Shown here: one piece after another, positions 17,093-28,300 of the stretch
Layout: every line of letters begins with the position of its first letter
How positions within the stretch are numbered: the first letter of the stretch is position 1
Source: Viridibacillus sp050278625
GTDB taxonomy: Bacteria > Bacillota > Bacilli > Bacillales_A > Planococcaceae
Direction of reading: 5' to 3'
NCBI RefSeq assembly: GCF_050278625.1
Contig: NZ_JBNNTI010000001.1
Span: 186,001-250,000, forward strand
Length of the DNA stretch: 64,000 bases
Translations under genes and position numbers: made by a program
The notes under the pieces: generated by a model
Database searches by the model: none
Told to the model about the DNA's origin: nothing
Seen by the model: the letters and a program-made list of their open reading frames with translations, nothing else

Positions 17093-19378
17093 TTACCTTT
17101 CACGTATTGTTTGTAGGATATTCATTTTTTTCAAATTACGACGACTTGCCAGCCAAACAACAATCAACACAAAAAGATATACGCCAATTGCCTGTAGCTG
17201 CATTTCATAGGTGACAACCAGAGGAATATTCTGCCCGATTACGGTTTGAATAAACCATTCAAAGAATCGTAAGACCAAAATAAGTATCACTTCTGCGATC
17301 AATAGACCTTGTACCCCTAAAGCGAAGATCTGCCAGAAGTTTAGCGACATTAATTTCTTTTTACTTAGTCCTGCTGCGCCTAAAATTGCAAAGAGTTTCT
17401 GCTGTTTATCTCGCAAGATAAAGAAACTATTCAATAAGGATAAAATACTTATCAATGCGATAAATAGAATAAATATCATTAAAACACTTTGAAGATTTTG
17501 TGCGAAACTCGTATTATCTAGGCTTTGTTGCCTTGCATCCATCGTTCCTAAAATGTCATCTCCAAATGCACCGTACAATTTATTTAAAATCAACTCATCA
17601 TTTTTTATATAAAACTGACTGATTTTTGTGTCGTCCAGCTTGCGGAAGCTTTTCTCACTTACAATCGCCACATGATCTGTCGCATTCATACTGCTATTAA
17701 AATAGCCTACGATGTCGAATCGTTTTCCATCCATCTGCACTCCATCTGATAAGTGATATTTTTTATACTTCTCATTCAGATAGACATTATTTCCTGCCTG
17801 AAGCCGTTTCATATCGATATTGCCCTTGATATTGAACCATTTCAAATCATCTTGATCATTTATGCCAATCAAATCATCAATCGATAGTTTTTTACCTTTA
17901 TGCTTCACATTCAATGGCTCAAGCGAATAATTTTTCCACAAAAACTCTGCTTGTTCCACGTTATTTTCCGCTAAGTAGCTCTGAATCTCTGCTGTTTTTT
18001 CTTCATTTACGGTGATTTGTTGATCGAATTTCCAATTACTATAAATACCAGTAATAAAGTGCTGAACACCCGTTATCGCAGCGTAAATCAGTAATAGTGA
18101 AATAATGGCCAGCATCAATATGGCTTTCATCTCATTGACGATTCTTTCACGGTTTAAATGTTTGATAAGTTGCACAGAACTTTGCTTCGCATTTCCCAAC
18201 ATCCAAAAAATACCGAAAAATAGACTAATGCCCACTAGCACAAAAGTATAAATGGCGGGCTTAACAACACATGTAGCTACAAGTAATAGTAATAGTACAA
18301 AGAATGGTACCCACCCTTGTTTAATTTTCACTTGCTCTCGTCCTAAAATATAAGCCAATACGTCGGTTTTACGGAAGAGGCTCGTAATAAAGCCGTTTGC
18401 AATCACGATCGTCGCTAGTAATATGCCGTAAACTGCCACATAATAAATCCATCCCAATGGCAACAGACAGATACTCACGATCGCTAAGATGCTATAGATG
18501 ATTGTCATCAAGACGATATTTTCTAGCCACATCAAAGCTGTCAGGCGACGTTTCTGTATACCGATAATGTTTAGGATTGATAGATAGTGTAACTTTCCAA
18601 CGAAAGCCATTCGATAAAATCCGAACAAAATATAGGTAGACACTAACAGAATTACCGCATCGATGATCATCACCACGAGTTGGATCATCTGCATCTGTCC
18701 GATGGCCGAAACGTTTTCTCTGACGTTTTCAGTTTGATAAACATTTTTATATTTTTGCACTTTCAAATCAGTACCCGCCAATGTCGTGACATCTTTTTCG
18801 GATAATTGAAAGTTCTTTCGAAATTGGTCTTTGCTTACTAAAATATTGGCACCTTGTCCATCCTCTTTGGCAAAAAAATCACCATCAGCAATCGCCGCTA
18901 CCTGATAGTCGAAGGGCATGCTGTATGTTTTTATGGTAATCATATCTCCCTTTTTAAGCTTATGCGCTTTAGCAAAAGAAGCAGATACCACAGCATCATT
19001 TCCCTTTAGCTCATAAACTTGGTCAAAAGGAAATACTTTGTAAAAGCCTTGATCGACCCCGTAAAAATTGACAAAGTTCACTTTGTTATTCTTTTCATGT
19101 ACTCCATTGCTTTGTAAATAGGTCGTTTTATTTTTCCCAGTCCAGTCCTTTGCAAAGTCGTCCTCACTACGGAATTGATCGTGCTGCAGACGAACGATTT
19201 GGGTTACCTCTCCATATTGGTCATAGAAATGGGATTCTGTCTGTTTAGCAATGAGTTCATTTGCGCTGATACTTCCAAATAAGATGGCACAAATAATCGT
19301 CAAGGTAAACAAAGGACCTAAAAATTGCATCTTATGAAGGCGGTAATAAGACTTTAAAAATTGTCGATATATCTTCAT
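17093..19378 (-). CDS. FtsX-type ABC transporter permease
   Basis: A 761-residue membrane protein with an N-terminal helix (about 17-38), a large extracytoplasmic region (about 45-225) and a block of four to five helices (near 235-400). A second helix and extracytoplasmic domain follow (about 415-630), then three C-terminal helices. This is the duplicated FtsX/BceB-like layout of peptide-antibiotic exporters and resistance permeases. It starts 16 bases after the NRPS stop with AAAGGATA before ATG 19376-19378, and its end is adjacent to the ATPase. Substrate inferred to be the NRPS peptide. Confidence 0.85.
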   Translation of the reverse strand: MKIYRQFLKSYYRLHKMQFLGPLFTLTIICAILFGSISANELIAKQTESHFYDQYGEVTQIVRLQHDQFRSEDDFAKDWTGKNKTTYLQSNGVHEKNNKVNFVNFYGVDQGFYKVFPFDQVYELKGNDAVVSASFAKAHKLKKGDMITIKTYSMPFDYQVAAIADGDFFAKEDGQGANILVSKDQFRKNFQLSEKDVTTLAGTDLKVQKYKNVYQTENVRENVSAIGQMQMIQLVVMIIDAVILLVSTYILFGFYRMAFVGKLHYLSILNIIGIQKRRLTALMWLENIVLMTIIYSILAIVSICLLPLGWIYYVAVYGILLATIVIANGFITSLFRKTDVLAYILGREQVKIKQGWVPFFVLLLLLVATCVVKPAIYTFVLVGISLFFGIFWMLGNAKQSSVQLIKHLNRERIVNEMKAILMLAIISLLLIYAAITGVQHFITGIYSNWKFDQQITVNEEKTAEIQSYLAENNVEQAEFLWKNYSLEPLNVKHKGKKLSIDDLIGINDQDDLKWFNIKGNIDMKRLQAGNNVYLNEKYKKYHLSDGVQMDGKRFDIVGYFNSSMNATDHVAIVSEKSFRKLDDTKISQFYIKNDELILNKLYGAFGDDILGTMDARQQSLDNTSFAQNLQSVLMIFILFIALISILSLLNSFFILRDKQQKLFAILGAAGLSKKKLMSLNFWQIFALGVQGLLIAEVILILVLRFFEWFIQTVIGQNIPLVVTYEMQLQAIGVYLFVLIVVWLASRRNLKKMNILQTIRER

Positions 19379-19394
19379 ATATATCCTTTCTTTG

Positions 19395-22300
19395 CTACTG
19401 ATTTTTTAATAATACTTTTTCAATTTCTTCTGCAACTTGCGTTTCTGTATTCTTATAGGTTGTTGCAACTACCTTGACAACTTCTTTACGTAATTGCAAT
19501 TGAATACTACCGATTGTTTCCCCAAACGCTTCCGTATTCTCGGTTTGTTCTTCAAATGCATCAGTAAATTTGGCATCTAACAAAGTACTTACATTTATAA
19601 TCGGCAGTTTTTTCAACATCTTGATCATTGTTTTATCATTCATACCAGCACGTTGAGCTAATACTTCAAAATTATGCTCTTCCGTATTTTCCCCAGTCCA
19701 GATAGCTTGGATTTTTTCTGTTAGATGATCCTGTGCTTCTGCTTTTCCTTCATAGATAAATGCCTGCAACTGAATGAAAAGACCTATTTGATTTTGATTA
19801 TCTGCACTACGTCCGTGACTTAAAATGAAGAATGGAATTTTAGCATTTTCATATTTCAGATTCGTATATACTGTCGCTTTCATAAGTTCCAATGCAGTTG
19901 TCAGAGGTTTCTCACTAACCTTTTGATCTACTTCAGCCAAATCATATGTTCTAAAATCATTCACACTTGACGAAAGTGGATGTAAGAACTTTCTTGTACG
20001 CAGCTTCTTGATATAGCCTTTGGCTATTTCCAGGAATTTTTCCTGCGCTTTACTTAAAGGATAATAATCATTTTCCACCTCAGTAGCTGCTTTTTCCTCA
20101 GTAAGTACGACCGCATAAGTATCCTCTTTTAGAAGCTTCTCAAATTCACTTTGCCATGCGTTTAAAGAGCTCAAGTCCCAAACTGCATGATGGGCATAAA
20201 TATAAATTGTATGCGTACCATCTTCATTCATAAATACGACATGTTTTACCATGAGGCCAGGCGCTTCGAATAACTGAGAATACTGACTGATATTTTGCAT
20301 TTTAGACTCAAGCAACGTACCGTTTTCTTTTGTACCTAATACAAAGTATGGAATTGGCCATTCAAACTCTTTGCTATAGGTTACAATATTATTTCCAGAT
20401 TTATCTACTACTTGACGTAATGCTGGCTGGGTTGCAATCAATCTATTAAGTGTTTCTAAAATCTTCACTTTAGAAACGGATTCTTCAATCTGTACAACAC
20501 AAGCACAAATAGGCAGTCCCTTATATTTCGTCTGTTTCAAGAAGATATTCTGTGCAAACGTAGCTGTTTCAGTCTGTACCACTTCTTCTGTCTGAATCGC
20601 CTTGTCATAACTTTGTATCACTTGAACAAAATCAACATCCTTGAATGTTTTCCTTTGCACCCATTCTAGATTATCTAGTTTGTTGTGATTTTTCACATGT
20701 TCAGTAAGTGCTTCAAAATAAGACAGCAATTCGCTTGAAAAAATATCAACTTGCGATTTATCAATCAGAGCACAGTTGTAAATAATATTAAAATGGAGCA
20801 TACCATTACGAACACTTGCATTAACCATAAATGGTTTTAGCATAATATTATGCGGGTCGTTTTGAATACCAGTATCATATTCGGATTGTACGAAACTGCC
20901 AAATGATTCACTATCAAAATCGCCTAAATAGTTAAACAACACGTCCCCTTCTATAGCAGGAATAGCATTTTTACTATGTCGTAGTGGCAAATACATCGCA
21001 CCACTATTTGGTACATTTCGAAGTTTGGATTTCACACCGCGAATAAAGTGCTCTATCTGGTGATGACGTGTGATCAGTACTGGATACATGCTAGTAAACC
21101 AGCCAACACTTTTATCTAAATCAAGTGATTTGTCTATTGTCTGTCTACCATGGCCCTCCAATTCCACTACAACATTTTCTTTGTGAAATGTGTTAGCAAA
21201 TCCAGCAACAACACCGCTGACTAAAACATCATTCATCTCGGTATTATAAAGTCGATGAACATCTTTTAATAGCTGGCCTGTCAATTCTGGCGACAAGGTA
21301 ATGTCTTGACTTTCCATTAACCAAGTAGTTTCAGACAGCACTTCCTCTGACCAAGTCAAAGTCGTACGGTCTGCGACTTGTTTCCAATAATCTCGTTCCA
21401 AATCAGCTTTTTCTGTTTGGACATACTCCTCTTGATGCGCTACCCACTCTGCATAACCTGCAGTTTTTTTCGGAAGTTCATATGCTATCCCTTGTTTTGC
21501 TGCTGGATAGATATGTACGAATTCTTCTAACAGGATTCGCCATGATACACCATCTATTATCATGTGATGAATACCTAAGAACAATTCGCTCTTTCCTTGA
21601 TTACGGTATAAAACACCCACTACTAAAGGTCCTGTTCCTAAACGGATTTTCCGTTGGATATCTTCATTTTTCTGTGCGATGAAGTCAGCTTTTTCTGTTG
21701 CATCGACTTCACTGATATCGATTGTTTCAAATACGTAGAATGAAGCGATATCATCACAGTTTGAAATTACAGCTGATTGATTACCAACAGCAAACCTCAA
21801 ACGGAGATTATCATGGACCGTTATCAATACTTCTAAAGTTTGTTTGATAGCATGTTCATCCAATACTTCATCAGCATGTAGCATCAAGCCTTGATTGAAG
21901 AAATCATTATTCGGGAATTTCCAGTCCACCCATTCTTTTTGCAAGGCGGAAAGCGGGATTTCACCTGTGTAGTCTTCTTGGCTCCAGATACGGCTCTGTG
22001 AACCCTTCATTTGTTTAGCAATAAGGTCCAATTGGCGATATTTGATGATATCCTCAATAGATAATCCATAGCCTCTATCCCGAATCGCGGGAATCAATCG
22101 CATCGCTTTGATAGAATCGCCGCCGATTTCAAAGAAATCATCGGTCCTGCTTAATGAAGTTTGGCCTACGATATTTTTTAGCACTTCCATCAAGATTGTT
22201 TCATTATCTGTCTGCGCTGCTCCCTGGATTTTTTTCACTTTCTGGATTTCAGGTAAAGCTCTACGATCTGTCTTACCATTTTTGTTTAAAGGGATTGTAT

Positions 22301-25300
22301 CTAACTGCATCATTTGTGTCGGCATCATATAATTTGGCACTTTACTCCGCAATTCCTGTTTGACGGCTTCTAGATCCAGATGTTTGTCTGCCACTACATA
22401 ACCCCATAACAATTTGTCTCCTGTGTTGAGCTGATGTACAACGACCACTGCAGATTTAATATGTTCAATAGTCTTCAAAACAGCTTCGATTTCGTTTAAT
22501 TCTATCCGAAAACCACGGATTTTGACCTGTTCATCTACACGATCCATATATATTACATTTCCATCTTTTTTGAAATAACCGAGGTCTCCGCTTCGATACA
22601 ACATGCCTTCACCAAATGGGTTTAGAATGAATTTTTCCTGCGTCAATTCTGGTTCATTCAAATAACCCTCAGACACACCTAGACCACCAATACATATCTC
22701 ACCCGGTATCCCGATACCACACAATTGCATACCATCTAAGACATAAATATCTTTCCCCATAATAGAACTGCCAATTGGCAGTGTATCAAATGTCTCTGGT
22801 AATTCATAAGCAGTTGCAAATGTCGTCGTCTCAGTCGGACCATACATGTTGTAAATCGCAGTATTCGGTGCCATTTCCTTCGCTTTTCTCATATGTTTAA
22901 TAGAAGCTTTTTCGCCCCCTACTAATAAATAAGCTAATGATGAAAATATAGTCGGTGTATCATCAATTAAGAAGTTAAATAGGGCAGTTGTCAGGAATAT
23001 GCAGTTACTTTGACGTTCTTCAATTAGGTTAGCCAAACTTTTCGCATCGACTATGTCTGCTGTCGGCACTAATGTAAGCGTGCCACCAAATAACATAGTA
23101 GCAAATATCTCAAATGTCGTTGCATCAAAGGACATGGCACTCGTATGTAGCATGCGAATATGCTCATCGAACGGCACAAAACGGCCACCAAAAATAAAGG
23201 AAAGAATATTTTTTTGTGTAATTTGCACTCCTTTTGGTAAACCAGTTGTCCCGGAAGTATACATAATATAGGCTAAACCATCGATATGTTTGACTTTGCG
23301 TTTGCCACAGCTGATATTCTCAATCTCAATAACGTAGGTGCTCTCATTTTCTTTTAGGTAAAATTGTACATCACCATCTTCGAACAAGTATTGTTTACGT
23401 TCTTCTGGTAAATCTACATCTATCAACAAGTAGGCCATTTCTAATTCCAAAATCGCAAGAATGCTGACAATCGTCGCAATATTTTGCTCGGCAAAAACAG
23501 CTACCAAGTCACCTTTTTGGGCACCTTGATCACGTAGTCTCTGAGCCAATCCAGCCACTCTTTGTTCCAGTTCTTGATAGGTAATGGATCCTTCCTTATC
23601 ATTCACCGCTTCTTTTCGACCAAATTTTTTGGCGATTTGACGAAATCTTTCTGCAATCGTAAATTGATGGAAATCTATCGTATGGTCTGATTGATTGAAT
23701 TCATGCAGAATCTGCTCTTTTTCTTCCTCAGTAATCGGCGTCATATCTCCAACAGTAAGGGAGGTATCTGCAATCAATCGATTTAGAATCACTTCCATAT
23801 GTTTGGACAACGTTTCGATCGTATCCTCATGGAATAAGTCGGTACGATACATGAAGTCTAATACATATGCGTCCCCTTCTCTTAAAACATCTAAGTTAAG
23901 ATCAAACTTAGTGACCGATTCGATGGTCTTTGCTTCCCCAACGGTAATCCCCTCAATGGCAAATTCCATTGGGGCATTATTCTGAAAGGAGAACATTACA
24001 TCAAACAAAGGATTTCTCGAGCTATCTGTTTCTATCTGCAATTCTTCAATCAAACGATCAAATGGATAAGCTTGATGCACATCAGCCAATAAAGTTTTTT
24101 GCTTGATAGTATCTAAAAGACTTAAAATCGTATCCTCATTCTTGAACTCGTTTTGTAATAAAATCGTATTTACAAATAAACCAAGCATACTTTCGGTTTC
24201 TTTATGGATACGTCCTGCTACTGGAACACCGATACGAATGTTACTTTGTCCACTTTTCTTTGCTAATAAAATCATAAAGGCAGTGGCAAAAACCATATAA
24301 GGTGTTAAATGATGTTTAGCTGAAAATGTGTCGATCAATTGACTACATTCCGCACCAAGTACTCTTTTTATAGAGCTCCCCTCATATTGCTGTTCCATTC
24401 CTCTTGGGTTATCATGAGGCAAATCAAAGATTTCTGGCATGTCTAAAATTTCTTTTTCCCAAAATGCTTTGGTCTCTTTAAAGTTATAGTTTTCGATCCA
24501 TTCACTGTAATCTTTGTACTGCAAAATAGGTGTTACGACTTCTTCACCATTGTACAAGCGAGAAATCTCATCTATTAATACTGTTACACTAAATCCATCT
24601 GAGATAATATGGTGCATATCGAACAGCAGGTATTTACCATCCTGATTTTCATAAAGTTCAAGCCTTACTAGCGAATCTTTTTCCAAATCAAATGGTTTTA
24701 CAAAATCCTCAAGAGCTTCTTTGATAGATTTTTGTCCTTGACGAACATTGAATTTCATCTTCTGAGGCTCTTGCACTTTTTGCATAGGAAGGCCATCCAC
24801 GATGACAAAATTCGTACGTAAAATCTCATGTTTTTTAACTAATTTTGCGAATGCTGCTTCCAAACGTGCTAAATCAATTTCCCCCTCATAAGCTAAATAC
24901 AACGGCATATTATATGCAATCGTAGCTGATGACTGCATAGTCTGAATCAAATATAACCGTTTTTGTGCAGAAGAAAGTGGATAGAACGATTGTAACGATA
25001 CTTTTTCAATCGAAGGCAATTCCTTAGACACTTGGCTCTCCAAATATGCTGCTAAACTAGCAACTTGAAGATGGGCGAACAAATCACGTAAGCCAATATG
25101 GATATTCAATTGCTCCTTCACTCTATTTGCTACTTGCATCGCTTTTAAGGAATGACCGCCAAGTGCAAAGAAATCATCATATCTGCCAATTGGTTTTACC
25201 TGCAACACCTCTTCATAAATATCAATAAGAATTTCTTCCATTTCAGTTTCCGGCGGAACGACATCACGCTCTTCAGCTACGATTGAAGGCAGTGCTTTTG

Positions 25301-28300
25301 TATCCACCTTACCATTTTGGTTCAGCGGTAATTGCTCAAGTTGGTGCATATGATGCGGCAACATGTAACTTGGCAAATATTCAGCTAAGTCTAGATTAAA
25401 AGAGTCCAATGTATATGGCACATCAGATATGATATAAGCAACGATACTTTTTTCGTCGTTTTCATTTTCAACCACTTGCACAAAGGCTTCTTTAACACCC
25501 GTCAAACGGGTCGCCGCTATTTGTATTTCTAGTAACTCAATACGATAACCACGGATTTTCACCTGATCATCCAGTCGACCGATATATTCGATGCTCCCAT
25601 CTGGTAGAAAACGTCCCAAATCACCACTATGATACATCAGACCTCCTCCAAATGGGTTTGGCACGAATTTTTCTTTAGTCAATTCAGGCATTTTATAGTA
25701 TCCTTCTGCAATACCGTCACCTGCCAGACAGATTTCACCGACCATCCCTACACCAACGAGTTCCTTTCCTTGCATAATATAAGCAGCAGTATCACCAAGA
25801 GGATAACCAATCGATATACGGAAACTGTCTAATGTAATTGGAATCGCTGTCGAATAAGTGGTATTTTCAGTTGGACCATAAATGTTAGATAATTGGATAT
25901 TTCGATTTTCTTCTAATAAACGCTTCATGTGCAGAGGTGAAGCTTTTTCGCCTCCAACATAAAGTTGCTTAATTGGGGCAAACAAACCGATCTGCTGATC
26001 TATCAAGAAGTTGAAAAAAGCTGTCGTAATAAACATGAAGTTGACCGATTCTCGCTGAATAATCGAATCGAGAATGTGAATATCCATCATCTCTTCTTTG
26101 GTAACCAGCACTAACTTCGCGCCGTGTAAAAATGCCCCCCAAATTTCAAAGGTAGCCGCATCAAAAGCCATCGAACCAGTTTGTAAAATAACAGTATCTT
26201 CATCTATAGTCGTAAAGGTTGGTTTTTCTACAAGATGCACGATACTGCTTTGGCGAATCACTACCCCTCGAGGACGTCCTGTAGTTCCTGAGGTATACAT
26301 GATATAAGCAATTGGATCCTCATGTAAGATCGGCTGTTCTTTTTTTACACTTGTAGCAAAGACTTCACCTTTTTCGATTTTCACATGTGCTCCTACATCA
26401 TTCAAAATGAGTCTTTGCCGTTCCATCGGTGCAGCTGGGTCTACCGGTACATAAACTGCTTCTAAGTATACAGTAGCGAGAATGGATAAAATCGTTTCTA
26501 AACTCTTATCGGCAACAATTGCTACTTTATCACCTTTTTGTACATCGTATTCCTGTAATGTCGCCGCTAATCTCTTCGTTTTTTCTAACAATTGGCCATA
26601 AGTGAAATATTCACCGTTTGTTACAAGGGCAATTTTATCTGGACTTTTATCTACTTCGCTTTTAAATAGTTCTTTTAAAGATGAGGGCAATTCAGTGGAT
26701 GCCTGCCATTGATTAAATTCATCAAGAATTTGACTTCTTTCTTTTTCACTGACTGTATTCAATTTAGCAATTGACTGATTAACATTTTCACTAATAGCTG
26801 TTAACAATGTTGTACACTGCTCGAATAGATAAACGATAGTTTCCGGCAAGAACAATCCAGTATTATATAAAATTTCTAAAGAAAATCTTTCGTTAGACTC
26901 GATCACTTCAAATTGCAGATCAAATTTAGCAATCGTTTCATCATAGGCTTCTTCCAGCAACTTCGCACCATCTAATGAAAAACTTAGGTCATCCTCATTT
27001 TGATACGTATACATCACATCAAACATTGGATGTCTTGAAGAATCACTATTGACGCCTAAATCTCCCAGTAATTGTTCAAATGGATAATGTTGATAGTCGA
27101 ACATCGTTGTAGTCATAGTTTTTAGTTCTTGTAAAAAATCACTATATTTTTGTTCTTTATCAACGTCTGCTCGAAGTACGACTGTATTTACAAAAAGGCC
27201 GATTAACTTTTCGGTTCCTTTTTGGCTGCGCCCTGCATAGCCTGTGCCCATCGTGATATCTTTCTGCATCGTATATTTGTGCAAAAGAATAAAAAAGGCC
27301 GAAGCGAAAACTACATAGGGCGTCGTCTCTAGTTCCTTAGAAACACGATAAATTGATTTATTAAATTCTTCCGTGAAAACATATTTTTCCTTTTTTCCTT
27401 TGTATTCTTGTATTTTAGGGCGTGGAAAATCAAGAGGAAATGCTAGTCTCTCCTCAAACCCTTCCAAATATTTCATCCAATATTCTTTTGTTACATCATC
27501 ATCTTGCTGATTCATCCAGGCACTATAATCAGCATATTGTATTGGTAGTTCTTCTACTAATATTTCTTGATATAGCTGCTCCAATTCTTGGAATAATATT
27601 GAAAGTGACAGTCCGTCCGAAATAATATGATGCATATCAAAGAAGAAATAGTATGTATTTTCTGTCCTTTGTTGAATACCTAGTCGAATCAATGGTCCAT
27701 TTTCCAAGTCAAATGGCCGGATGAACTTTTCCAATTCTATTTGCAAATCATCCTTAGATGCCGGGATCACTTCTACTTTTAAATCACAATAATCTGCAAC
27801 ACGCTGCATTACCTCTACTTCTTCTGTGTGGAAGGTTGTACGCAACACATCATGACGCATTCCAAGTGCTACAAATGCCTTTTGCAAACGAGCGACATCT
27901 ATCTTACCTTCAAAAGCAAGTCCTGCTGGCATATTATATACTTTGGAACTACTGTCTTGTATTTGCTGAACTAGGAACAAACGTCTTTGGGCTGGAGATG
28001 CCAGATAATTTCCGGTTTTTTCTATTTTATTAATACCAGAATCGTTGTGAACTTCGCTCTGATCAATCACTGTTGCCAATTCACGTATGACTGGTGCCTT
28101 AAATAATTGACGAAGTGATAATTCAACGCCAAATGCTTGGTTGATACGTGTCGCTAACTGCATTGCTTTTAAAGAATGGCCACCTAAATTGAAAAAGTCG
28201 TCATTGCGACCAACACGTTCTACCTCCAGAGCTTCTTCTATTAAGCCAGCTAATATCTGCTCAGTTTCCGTTGTAGGTGCTTCATATTCTAAACTTTCAA

